The position numbers and the translations under genes are program-made. Below, one piece after another: positions 24,229-34,846 of a DNA stretch of 64,000 nucleotides. The notes beneath the pieces were generated by a model, which worked only from the letters and a program-made list of their open reading frames with translations, searched no databases and had not been told where the DNA came from. The DNA is taken from positions 472,143 through 536,142 of the forward strand of contig CAJNOP010000086.1 in NCBI GenBank assembly GCA_905250075.1. Reading direction: 5' to 3'. Source of the stretch: Rotaria sp. Silwood1. Taxonomy: Eukaryota; Rotifera; Eurotatoria; Philodinida; Philodinidae. Position 1 is the first letter of the stretch. Every line of letters begins with the position of its first letter.

Positions 24229-24461
24229 CCCTTTGGCAGCCGCCATAAAGGAAGGAAGAAATGATTTTTCAGAAAATTTATTTGTCGTTTTTCGAATGAT
24301 TCTGGAGCTTGTCCTAGTAAATTGGTGAGTTGAGGAGCACACGGTGCCTAGCGTTTGTTCTTACGTAAATGCATCTAAAAAAGATACATTATGAATGACT
24401 TTTTTTGTTCACGCAAAGATGAGGCTTCCGACGCATATATGCGTCAGCGGCTGCCAAAGGG
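24229..24461. mobile_element. piggyBac-type MITE, 233 bp
   Basis: Perfect 15-bp terminal inverted repeats CCCTTTGGCAGCCGC (24229-24243) and GCGGCTGCCAAAGGG (24447-24461), flanked on both sides by TTAA (24225-24228, 24462-24465). TTAA duplication plus CCC-starting ends is diagnostic of piggyBac-mobilised elements. It has no transposase and is non-autonomous. The intact ends suggest it is not very old. Confidence 0.88.
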
Positions 24462-24551
24462 TTAAGCGATTTTTTTGACCTTGATGTTCTTTTACCCCTG
24501 CCACAAGACGACAAACTTATTTTATTTCATATGACCCTCTCTTCAGTTGAG

Positions 24552-25124
24552 GGAATAAAATCTTTATATTTACAAAATAAAGACAAAGAAAATCTTTATA
24601 TTTGTAAAATAACGATAAAGATTTTCTTTGTCTTTATTTTATAAAGATAAATAAAAAAATGATTCATCTTTACAAAATGAAGATAAATGAATTCTTTATT
24701 TCCAAAAATAAAGATAAAATAAATAATAAAGAAAGTTTTTTTCTATGAGAACCCAAATTTTTAATTTGCATCAAATAGTTTACAAAAACTTATGATATCG
24801 TCGACACAAAGAAAATATACAGAAGGGGCTTTTGCATACATTTTTTCATGTATCAGCTTCATTTTCTAATAATATCACATATCGAAACGATGTTAGCAAT
24901 AAGAAAAATTATTGATTCACAAATCCTATTGTTACACTAGGTATTTGTCTAGTCACCTATCATAGAAAAAATTTTCTTTGTTCTATATTTTATCTTTACT
25001 TTTCGAAAATAAAGAATTTATTTATCTTTATTTTATAAATATAAAAATTTTATTTCCCTTTATTTTTCAAATATAAAGATTGCATTTATATTTATTTCAT
25101 AAACTGAAGATAGAGTAACACCCA
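24552..25124. repeat. A/T-rich foldback repeat, copy 1
   Basis: The flanks are built of degenerate AATAAAGATAAA words in opposite orientation on the two sides, ending TAGAGTAACACCC at 25124. The reverse complement of that end matches the start of copies 2 and 3 (GGTGTTACT). The centre, 24662-24914, is nearly identical to 31968-32220. No ORF. Confidence 0.7.
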
Positions 25125-26032
25125 TATCTCAGACAGAGAATACTCTAAAAAGAAGGCTTCATGATTGCATTTAACTGAAAAATATTTCTTGAGAAAAAAA
25201 TTGGTCCATAGAGAGTCCAGTTTAGTTTACTAGCAAATCCACAAAAAATATTTTGTAAAATTCTTAGATTACATATTGAGAGAGTAGCTATCCAATTCGA
25301 CCTATAAAATCGGTCAGTCAGATTTATTCGAAATAATACTTTTCTGTAGAATTATACAAAAAATAAAAAGATTTGCCGTATAAGTTGGATCAGTTAAGCT
25401 CAATCTCTTACGATTCAAACGTTTTATTTGCTCTTCATTTAGAACTTATTTACGGATTCAAATGCGAGGACATTTATATGCTAGAATAAAAACAAGTATT
25501 ATTATGATTATTTGATGACTCATTCAGATCAGATCTTGAGTCAGTTTATACTCGAATTTGAATAAACATTTGATATGAACGAGTTGGCCGATGGTTTTTC
25601 CATCACACATTGGCCTCTCGCTAAAGAAATTTTTCTCTAGATGTTAAATTGATTTTCGCATCTTCAGAGCTAAACTTATCCTATACAATGACAAAATATG
25701 ACTATTGACGTCTTACCTTTTTTCTAAATAACTGCTTACCGATCAATAAATGCACAATATCGTTGCATCATACAAACACAAACGAAAAAGACGGCTCTCG
25801 GCTTTTTTTCTTTCTCTCATTCTACCTATTTGCTGCGTACTCTTCACGTGTAACTAACAGACACAAATATCTTTAATGATTTGATATGCTTCAAAACGCA
25901 CGTGGTTATACGAAATTGCCCATGTTTATCTAAAAATCATAAATAAAATAATTACAGAGATGAGCAACGCCAATCCAAAGCCGATAGCTTTCGTTCGTTG
26001 CCATTTCGAGTGAAAAGGCGACAGTGGTGATT
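25125..26032. other. Intergenic target region of the LINE, no gene seen
   Basis: A/T-rich spacer without a supported gene. Its last bases lead into the 17-bp target-site duplication of the LINE. Confidence 0.4.
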
Positions 26033-26049
26033 AAAGAATAATGTGTGCT
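26033..26049 (+). repeat. LINE target-site duplication, left copy
   Basis: AAAGAATAATGTGTGCT, repeated exactly at 31161-31177, on the other side of the LINE. Confidence 0.9.
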
Positions 26050-26227
26050 GATTCCTTCTTTTTACAAACGGCGTGCGGACGTATATTCTTTCTTTCCTTA
26101 CATAACATCACTACGTATAAAGTTTAATGTTTATCTAATTCCGTGTTAATTTTTAATCACGTTTTCGGCCTCGTGATCGACAAGATTAATTAATTGACCC
26201 GAAAAACGAAGAAATTTAAACTCAGAG

Positions 26228-27898
26228 ATGAGTGAACGACATCTCACGTCTTCTACTTATCCTCAACAACAATGGCAACAGAGTCAGAAACCAAGTTCTA
26301 ATGGAGGTCATCAAGGTCATTTTATAGTGCCTTCTTCACAACGACCACATTCAACTTCGGATGATGATATGACGGAACATGAAGATTTTACTAATGATGC
26401 ATCCACTAAAATTGTTCAACGTCGTCATAAACGAAAACAGGTTCAAATTACACACAATTATAATACGAGACAAAACGCCAATCGACAGTCAAATCCACGG
26501 ACAACAGCAGTTCAGTTCGATTCCACTCAGTTAAATCAGTCTATTCAGTCTACTCAATTTTTTCAGTTAGATCAGCTTATTCAGCCGAACCAGCAACAGA
26601 CAGAAACGATGACTGCTTCAACATTTAACAACGATCAATTAACTGAAGAAGCTGAAAAGTTTGCACGTACACGTTATCCATTTCCACCCTTTATTGTTCG
26701 TTTTCCATCATCTAATGTAAACGAACAGAAGGTATCAGAGGAATTATGTAAACATCTGAAAGACAATAAACATGTTCAATTGGAATTAATTGGATATCGT
26801 CGTTCGACTCTTAAATGTGCAGCAAATGAGTGTGATATATTATTCTTTGTTAAAGATAGTCTCTCTTTCTCATTTTTGTATAAAGAAACAAACTGGCCGA
26901 CCACACTTCTTGGATCGACCTTCATTAGGCTAAAGCCACCGAGTATTCCACTACAGTTATCCTTAATTATTAAAGGTGTCGGTTTGTCTATTAATATTGA
27001 AGATTTAACTATAGAATTGAAATCAATGTTTAGTAGTTTAGAAAATGTTGTAAGAATGAAAAACAGATTTCAACAAGAAATTGCCTTAGTAAAATTAGAA
27101 TTTAATAGCCCAGGAGAAAGAGAAAATCTTTTAAGTGATGGTAAATTGCGTGCTTGTTCTATTTCATTTCCCATGGAAGCATATCTAGCTCAAGCTAGAG
27201 TTTTAATCTGCGGAAAATGTTGTTCGATCGGTCATTTTCGTCGTCAGTGTCGACAGAATGGTGAGACTTGTCGTAAATGTGGACAGACTGTCTCCGATAT
27301 AAAACAGCATTTATCCGTATGCTCAAAACAACTATATTGTATACATTGTAAGCAAAATCATGCTAACGATGATATGAAATGTAGTGAAGTTAAAAAGTTC
27401 ACAGCTGATCTTACATGTCGTCTATTAAATAGTAATAATAATCTTGCACCTGTTTCTTCGTCTCCTGTTTACTCCCACGATCAGTCAAATCTTCCGCAAC
27501 TATCTCCAGCTCAGAGAACAACAGTTACAAATACATCCACTACACAGAGTGCAGAAATAATAAATAAATTAGATAAAATGAATACGATAATTTTGAAATC
27601 GAATGATAAAATAGAGAAACTATCGTCTGAATTTGAAGAAATGAGAAAATCGAATGAAGAGTTGAAACGGAATGTTTTGGTATTGTCTATGGAAAATCAA
27701 ACGTTTAAATCCAGAATTAATGAAAGTGAAGAACTGACTAAGAATATTTTACTTCCATTCTGTCGAGATCTGATTAAATTTGTTAGAGAGAAAAATACAA
27801 ATAAGGGAAGACATTTGGACGAAACACTACATTCACATCTAGAAATTTACGGAGCACGGTTGAGTAATATTGTGGAAGGTAAACAATTTCTTAAATGA
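26228..27898 (+). CDS. LINE ORF1, gag-like zinc-knuckle protein (556 aa)
   Basis: An intact 556-residue frame. Residues 1-150 are Gln/Ser/Thr-rich and low in complexity, about 150-320 may hold an RNA-binding fold, and residues 328-341 (CGKCCSIGHFRRQC) are a canonical C-x2-C-x4-H-x4-C zinc knuckle. Two further Cys/His clusters follow (CRKCG...H...C and CIHCKQNH...C) up to about 386. Residues about 440-500 have coiled-coil character (KLDKMNTIILKSNDKIEKL). This set of features is typical of LINE ORF1 proteins that bind element RNA and multimerise. The stop codon overlaps the ORF2 start (ATGA at 27895-27898). Confidence 0.88.
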   Translation: MSERHLTSSTYPQQQWQQSQKPSSNGGHQGHFIVPSSQRPHSTSDDDMTEHEDFTNDASTKIVQRRHKRKQVQITHNYNTRQNANRQSNPRTTAVQFDSTQLNQSIQSTQFFQLDQLIQPNQQQTETMTASTFNNDQLTEEAEKFARTRYPFPPFIVRFPSSNVNEQKVSEELCKHLKDNKHVQLELIGYRRSTLKCAANECDILFFVKDSLSFSFLYKETNWPTTLLGSTFIRLKPPSIPLQLSLIIKGVGLSINIEDLTIELKSMFSSLENVVRMKNRFQQEIALVKLEFNSPGERENLLSDGKLRACSISFPMEAYLAQARVLICGKCCSIGHFRRQCRQNGETCRKCGQTVSDIKQHLSVCSKQLYCIHCKQNHANDDMKCSEVKKFTADLTCRLLNSNNNLAPVSSSPVYSHDQSNLPQLSPAQRTTVTNTSTTQSAEIINKLDKMNTIILKSNDKIEKLSSEFEEMRKSNEELKRNVLVLSMENQTFKSRINESEELTKNILLPFCRDLIKFVREKNTNKGRHLDETLHSHLEIYGARLSNIVEGKQFLK

Positions 27899-30883
27899 AA
27901 CTGTCGCCCCTTGCTATTCCTTTTTTCTCTTGCGCAACGGAAAATAGTTTTTATGTAAGAGACAACAAGTTGAAACAAGCGAGTGAGTGTTTGAGCCGTC
28001 ATGATTTTCTTATGTTTCAAAGCATCTTGAATGAATGGGAGAGTATTTCACTTCTATCGGTTTTGTTTAAAGAATGGGAAAATTACGTCAAATCGGACCT
28101 CTATTCTATTTCTAATTCCTTAAGTGTGCTGTCGTTTAATGTAAGAGGGCTGGACCTTAGAGTTGAAGAAATTTTTATGTTGTTACTCTCATTTAGTTTC
28201 GATATAATGGTTCTTTTAGAGGTTGGCTCTTTTGATTCTACTTCTCTCTGTCAACTCTTTCAGAAGTATCGTTTTTTTATCAGGCAGGGGAAAACAAAAA
28301 TGGAGGTGTTGTTATTCTCACCAGAAATGATATAAAAGTCAAACATTTAGATTGTGAAGTCCCGAATACCATCGTTCTTGACCTTGACTTAGAATATAGC
28401 ATAAGGTTAATAGGAGTTTATGGTTCGGAAAGCAGATCGTGGATATGGGAGGACCTTTCTCAGTTCTGTGATGAAAAGTCAGTGATGTTTGGAGATTTTA
28501 ATATAGACCTAGAGAAAGATGGTAAGATTGCGGAAGAGTTTCTAGAGTGAGCAGATTCTTGTTTTTTATCATCTTTTACATCAGAAAATCCTACTAGCTT
28601 AAGATCGGATAGAGTAATAGACTATGCACTTTCTTCCAGATTTTCTGTTGATTTACAAACTTATGAAGGAACAACAAGAAGTGATCATAAACCTATAATT
28701 TCATCTATTGCTATTAAATCAAAAGTCATAAAAGAGTGCAGAAGTATTCATTTAAAAGTTTTTTCTTTTTTTTGTCAGTTGTCTATTCTTTTTAGGAAGC
28801 CTTGTGGAATTTGGATAATTTAGACAATGTTTATAATGATTATAAACGATTTCTTTTTCTTCTGTCAGCTCGCTGCACCACATATTTTCCCATTGAAAAA
28901 TATCGGGTAGCAATCCCAAAAGAGCTACGAGCTCGCTTTTCACTTATTCGTGCGCTTTCATTTAGACAGAAACGTACTGCAGATTTAAGTTTAAAAAATG
29001 CAGTGAATCAACTAAGAAAGGAATCGAAATACGAATTAAAATATTTTATGAGTTCGCGTTTATCATACAGTCTCTCAAAACGTCATACGTCCACCCCAGT
29101 TTCTACAGCCTTCTGGTCTAAAACAAAAAGTTTTTTTAAGGGAAAATCTGCCTCGTTAAAGGCATTGATGCATCCGAATGGAGAATTAATTAAGGACGCT
29201 ACGAAAATGGCAGAGTTTGCTGCTGATTTTTACGAACAACATTTTGAAGAGTCAAACCCTGAAGAGACTATTCGACCGCACCCAATTTTGGATGCTCCTC
29301 ATACTGATTTCGATAATTATGATGAGGCAATTCCAGAGGCGACAATAGAAGATGTCTTAGAAATCGTTCATAAGCTTAAAAAGAAAAAGTCGTGTGATCC
29401 ACATGGAATTTCAAATTATTTTTTTAATTTTTTGCTTAGTAGCTATTGATCCCTACTACTCAAAACATTCAATTATTCGTTTTCGACCGCGATTCAGCCT
29501 ACTGCCTGAAAAGATGCGCGAATGATCTTACTTGCAAAAAAAGAATTTATTTGTACTCCAGCCGAGACTCGCCCGATATCATTGCTAGACGTATTTCTGA
29601 AAGTTAATGAGCACCTGTTTACGAACCGTTTTCGAAGATTGTTGGACAGACGTGGTCTTTTACCCGACTCACAATCCAGTTTTAGACCAGGTTTTCGTCT
29701 TCAAACGAGAGTCCTCCTTTTTATTGAACAAGTATCTTCTTTAATGTCGAATTCGTCTCCGGTCGCTAATGTTTTTATAGATTTTCAAAGCGCTTTTGTT
29801 CGTATGTGGATAGAAGGATGTTTAGCTAAATTAAGAAGAATGGGAATTCCTCGTTCTTACTTAAAATGGATTAGGACGTGGTTAGAAAATAGGGGCGTTT
29901 TTATAGAAATCCAAGAAGTAAGATCTAGATGGTTTAGTATCAGAAGAGGAGGTCCTCAAGGTTCGTGTTTTACACCTACAATTTTTATTACTTTTCACTC
30001 AGACATGGGTGATTTTCTGGAGGTGTGCATTCCGTTCTTTTTTGCAGATGACCTTGCTGTAGTTCTAGCTGGCAGAATAGGGATTAAGTATACCGAACAA
30101 TGCATCGATTTAGAAAAAAGATTAAAACAATTTTTTGATAATTTAGAACTATATTCTCTGTTACACCTTCAACCCATAAACTATTCTAAAACAATGAGTA
30201 TGTGGTCAGCAAGAGCAGTTATAAATCCTCTACCTAAAGTTTCCTGCGGTGGCAATGATATTGGCTGGGTTAAAAACTTTAAATATCCAGGATACCACAT
30301 CACTGAAAAAATACGTTCGGGTATGATGATCAAAAAAACGCAGGAAAAAATTAGACAGCGAATAAATATGATTAAATATTTTCCTTTTAATAATACAACT
30401 TCATACGAACTTAGAAGAACTTTGTTTTCATGCTTTGTGTTACCGCTGTTTACATGGTTATTTGCGATCTTTCCACTTTTCACTGTTAAACAGAGAAACG
30501 ATTTATCACATTTTTATTTTACATGTTTAAAACGTATATCATTTCATTTAGAATGAGATGATCTGTTTTATGCGTTTGTATTCAATGAAAAATCATTAGA
30601 GGATAGATGCGCAGCCTATTGGGAGAGATACCTTTTTGCCTTGTCAGAGTCAATCGATGGACGGTTACTTCTCGAACAGGCGAATTTGAATTCATATAGA
30701 ACTATGTGGAGAGATAGTGAGATGAGTATAAGAGGACTGCGAATGTCTAAACGGTTTGTAGATTATGTTTCGGTCTTGGAAAAATGTGTTTCGTGGTGTA
30801 GTGACAATACCTCCATTGAGTCAATTCTCTGCTATGATATGAACGAGATTTCCTTACTTGCTTCCTTTCCTGAGACCTTTTGA
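27895..30883 (+). pseudogene. LINE ORF2, endonuclease-reverse transcriptase, inactivated
   Basis: It starts at the ATGA overlap with ORF1. The AP endonuclease begins in frame 1 (LSFNVRGL; LLEVG), moves to another frame at about 28290 (GGVVILTRND, FGDFNIDLE, SDHKP) and again at about 28760-28796. From there the reverse transcriptase runs in one frame to 30883, with AETRPISLLDVFLK, FRPGFR, VFIDFQSAF, GGPQGS and the catalytic FFADD (about 30040). In-frame stops are TGA 28548-28550, 29447-29449, 29507-29509 and 30554-30556. Each sits where the family has Trp by context (for example LE-W-ADSC, SY-W-SLLL, A-W-KDARMILL). No RNase H domain is evident. The C-terminal block FVFNEKSLEDRC...RYLFALSES matches the fragment at 34.5 kb. 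Confidence 0.88.
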
Positions 30884-31160
30884 GCAAATGAGTGTCTTCT
30901 GACTGTATTCTATTAATAATTTGTAAGGAGAGAAAGATGTACTGTATTTGTAGTGTGTGAGAAAATTAAAAGGAAGGATCCAAGAATTAGAATATACATT
31001 TTTTTTTGTGTGTGTTAAAATCTGTGTAATCACGTCGTTTGTTTCGAACTTACTTTCTATCATATGTATTAATTATTAACGTTAACCTTGTATTCTTTTT
31101 GTTTAAATGTTGTACTGATAGGACCTGATCGGTCATATGTTATTGCAAAAATTAAAAAAA

Positions 31161-31177
31161 AAAGAATAATGTGTGCT
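31161..31177 (+). repeat. LINE target-site duplication, right copy
   Basis: AAAGAATAATGTGTGCT, identical over 17 bases to 26033-26049. Confidence 0.9.
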
Positions 31178-31837
31178 CGTGTTATTGTTCTCCGACACGA
31201 TACGCACTAGGATGTATCTGTAATTTTTTGCTCGCTGTGTTGATGGAAAAGAGAGATAGGCGAAGAAAAATGAAAAAGAGTGTGCACTGTTGCCCTTGAC
31301 TATCTGTCAATTATTAGTGAAAGTCTCAGCAACATAAGCGCTTGTTCAGGTGATTCTATAAGGTGCAGGCAATTCAAACTTCAATTAAAATTTTTTTCGC
31401 CTTTTTTTCACATCATTTGATACAGCATGAACTGCTGATCACAAAAAAACTACTTTTTAGCATTTATAAATGCTGTTTTTAGGTCAAACAAAAACGAGAA
31501 ACTTGAAGGGAGTCAGTTTTTTCGAAAAACACAACTTTTTCAGAATGTGCAAAATTTTCTGTTCCGTTCTTTCTTTCAGCTTCGGAAAATATTTTTTCAG
31601 ATTCAGCATCAAAAACGGAGTATAAACAAGTCGCTATATCGACACTAATCCCAGAACTTACTTGATGGTGACGCTTCGAATCACGCTGAGTGGCATCTGT
31701 ATAGGTCGTTTTTGTAAATCGATCTATTTTTTCTACGTAAGTGATGAAGGCAGATTTTTTTTCTCATTTGACTCATCATACCAGCAGTCACAAAAGTGTA
31801 CATGTTTTCTTTTCTTTTCTTTTCTTTGTCGAGAATA
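31178..31837. other. Intergenic, nothing recognised
   Basis: Original 3' flank of the LINE insertion site. It contains a TTTTCTTTTC microsatellite at about 31806-31828; no gene seen. Confidence 0.4.
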
Positions 31838-32220
31838 GGGATGTTACTTTATTTTTATTTTTATGTATAATAAAAAATAAATATAAATAAAATCTTTATT
31901 ATTTAAAAAATAAAGATCAATAAAATCTTTATATTTGTAAAAGAAAGATCAATAAAAAAATTATTTATCTTTATAAAATGAAGATAAATGAATTCTTTAT
32001 TTCCAAAAATAAAGATAAAATAAATAATAAAGAAAGTTTTTTTCTATGAGAACTCAAATTTTTAATTTGCATCAAATAGTTTACAAAAACTTATGATATC
32101 GTCGATGCAAAGAAAATATATAGAAGGAGTTTTTGCATATATTTTTTCATGTATCAGCTTCGTTTTCTAATAATATCACATATCGAAACGATGTTAGCAA
32201 TAAGAAAAATTATTGATTAT
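31838..32220. repeat. A/T-rich foldback repeat, copy 2 (right side missing)
   Basis: Starts GGGATGTTACTTTATTTTTA, followed by AATAAAGAT-type words. Positions 31968-32220 match 24662-24914 with only a few differences, after which the two diverge abruptly (ATTGATT, then unrelated sequence). The closing inverted end present in copy 1 is absent. Confidence 0.7.
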
Positions 32221-34326
32221 GCGTTCATTTATCATGTTAAAAAACCATGTAACTCAATAATTCACATATATTGTTGTACTAGTAATGAATATCAACAATT
32301 GATATTAATTATTCGATCACACAAGAAATCACATATAATGACATCGTTGGTACACCGACAGATGAGGTCCGACATTTGAGCCTTCAGACATTTATGGTTC
32401 CGTAAATATCAACGTGAAGAATTATGATACTTATGGACTTTGTTAAAGAAACAAATCTAGAAAATAAATAAAGCTCTCGCTCTCTTGAAAGATTCTTGTC
32501 TTGTACATACACGAAAACGCTGTGGCTGTGGGAGTGTATGTCGAAGAACTGAGAACTGACATCCATACCCCCACCCACACCCTCGCACTCGCATGCACAC
32601 CAAAACCCTGGCGCATACCCACATCTTCCAGTTGCCTATAAAAGGCTCAAAAGACTGGAGCTGAACTATCGAGGCTCAACTGTCGTGTCACTGACATCGT
32701 TTACTAATCTAATTTTCCTTATTTAAAATTGATTATTATCATGATTTACTATAGTTATATGTTGTGCACAATTTCCAAAAAAGGTATGAGAAATCAAAAT
32801 AAGTTAATCGGCATTATGTTTCCTGCAAAAACAAAAATATGTCTTTTGTACAAAAAGAGCCATAAAGGCTTAAAAATACGCATAAAATTAATGCAATAAC
32901 AGACGTACAATCATCTCTATTCCGAAAAGAAATCAATTCGATACTGAAATTTTTTTTCGTAATGAAATATGTTGAATTTTGAAATATTTTATGTATGTAC
33001 TGCGCACTGTAAATATATTTAAACACATTACAAGGGGGTAATGAAGACGAAGTTCTACCATCAAGAGGTTTCTTTTTCAACAGATTTTTTTTTAATAACA
33101 CAAATCATATATTAAATCACTTGTGCATTAAAACATCTTCCATTCGATAGAGTCTGATGAGTAACAAAAGAGTAGAAAAATATTTTCCTTTGTTGGATAT
33201 TTTCACAAATTCGATTTCAAAAAGAACATAAGATTAAACATATACTTATCTACGGAAAAAAGTAACTCTTTTATACCAAAATGGTCAAGATTTAATTATG
33301 GTTTATCTTTTTAAATAAAATATGATTGATTTACTTGAAACTAAATGTTTAATTGTCGTTTGTTTTGAGAAAGCAGATTGCCAGTACGGTTAGAAGAGCG
33401 TTAAATCTTTTTTTTTCACGTTAGAAAAAAGTCAAAACAAGATAGATTAGTGAAGACTTGTCTGATAAAACGTTATTATGAACCTTACGAAAAATTTTTT
33501 AACAGAGATTAAATCCTACTGCCTCCAGATAATATGAGAACTACAGAAAATGGTTCATTTGAATCAAAATTTCCTTCTGTGAAATATTCATGATAATTAG
33601 TAATTGTAGTAAACAATTATTCAAATTTTCGATGATTAATCATACTGGTTAGAGTCTCCTTCGTATTCATCATAGAAAAACAATGATATAGAATCTAACA
33701 TAAACTATCACGAAAGTCTAAAAAAACAATAGTACAACGTACAAATCAATCTAATTGATATCCATAAAAAATATGCTGGTGAAAAGTCGTCAGATTTGAC
33801 ACTATTTTATTAGAAAGATTCTGTATAATAAGACAATGAAAATGAATTAGGATTTTACGACAAAATATTTTTTAAATAGTTTCATTTTAATTCGAAAAAT
33901 TTAAGTTTTATTTACTTGATGTTAAGCTATATGACCAGATGAATCTTATAGTAATCTAACGCCATCGAACCTATTTTTCATATTCATAAACTACTGTTGT
34001 CTACAATTAAACATACTCGATATTGTGTAATTATTTGAAGAATATGATATATACGTAGATAAAGAGTGTCTTTGATAAAAAAAACTATTTCTTTTTGCGT
34101 TCGGTGACATATCAAAATGTTCTTGTTCAATAGAATTTGATTTCAACTTAACATACTATTCTATTCTCAGAATATACAGAAGTCCAAAAGTGATGGTTTA
34201 TCGATTTCACTATTGTACGAAGCTAACGTCACCATCACTAACTCACGACTTCATGTTTACTCTTTGTTTGTATGGCAATATTAAGAAAGAGGCGAAAGCA
34301 TTTATACAATCTACAATGACTTTGAA
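32221..34326. other. Gene-poor A/T-rich stretch
   Basis: No supported gene; the only structure is the telomere-like tract at 32519-32610, listed separately. Confidence 0.4.
32519..32610. repeat. Telomere-like tract, G-rich then C-rich
   Basis: TGTGGCTGTGGGAGTGTATG, a spacer of about 20 bases, then CATCCATACCCCCACCCACA-type repeats running into CGCACTCGCATGCACACC. Confidence 0.6.
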
Positions 34327-34378
34327 GGGGATGTGGGTGTGGTTGAACTGAGCCTTCACACTCGCACCCGCACACCCT
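34327..34378. repeat. Telomere-like tract at the 5' break of a LINE fragment
   Basis: GGGGATGTGGGTGTGG, a short spacer, then CACTCGCACCCGCACACCC. LINE-like coding sequence starts within a few bases of its right edge. Confidence 0.65.
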
Positions 34379-34380
34379 TC

Positions 34381-34846
34381 TTTTTTCCACTTTCGTACTG
34401 CCCACATTTCACTTGGTTATTTGGACTATATCCTTTATTTACTGAATCACAGAGGATTAAACTTAATCATTGATATTACATTCTAATTAAAACGAGTGTA
34501 TCATAGGCAATATTGGAGGAACTTCGTCTTTTCGTCTATTTATAATGAAAAATCATTGGACGATCTCTGCTATGTCTACTAGGAAAGATATGTAAAGGCA
34601 CTGTCGAAGTCTAAGGAGGGATACCTGTTAATGGAACAATCGGAATTGTATGCAAATAGGACAAAATGGTAAGAGGGAGCAGAACGTATTCAATGTTTTC
34701 GTAGATCAAAAAGATTCGTTCCGCACATAGATGTATCAAGACAAGCGCTAAGATGGATGACAACTCATGAAACTTCAGATTCCATAGTAGAACGTAATGA
34801 AGAAGAATTTTTGAGTTTCGCCTTATTTCCGGAAAGTTTCAGTTAG
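34381..34846 (+). mobile_element. 5'-truncated LINE fragment, C-terminal part of ORF2
   Basis: In broken frames it reads HFTWLFGLYPLFTESQR, then YWRNFVFSSIYNEKSLDDLC, RYVKALSKSKEGYLLMEQSE and EEEFLSFALFPES, followed by a stop. This parallels the end of the full-length LINE (FTWLFAIFPLFTVKQR, WDDLFYAFVFNEKSLEDRC, LLLEQANL, ISLLASFPETF) at moderate identity, so it belongs to a related but different lineage. Several stops and shifts mark it as dead. Confidence 0.75.

Larger units (their letters stand above)
26050..31160 (+). mobile_element. Full-length non-LTR retrotransposon (LINE), ORF2 broken
   Basis: The element spans 5111 bp between perfect 17-bp duplications, with a short 5' UTR (about 180 bp), ORF1 (26228-27898), ORF2 (from 27895) and an A-rich 3' end (ATTAAAAAAA). 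This is the architecture of an endonuclease-type LINE with a gag-like ORF1. The clade is not settled: the ORF1 zinc knuckles and an ORF2 with AP endonuclease and reverse transcriptase but no visible RNase H would fit Jockey/CR1/R1-type relatives. The undamaged target duplication suggests recent insertion, yet ORF2 carries two frameshifts and four in-frame TGA codons. Confidence 0.92.

Noticed and set aside
30181-30483. 100-codon minus-strand frame inside the LINE
   Set aside because: Shadow of the reverse transcriptase frame on the plus strand.
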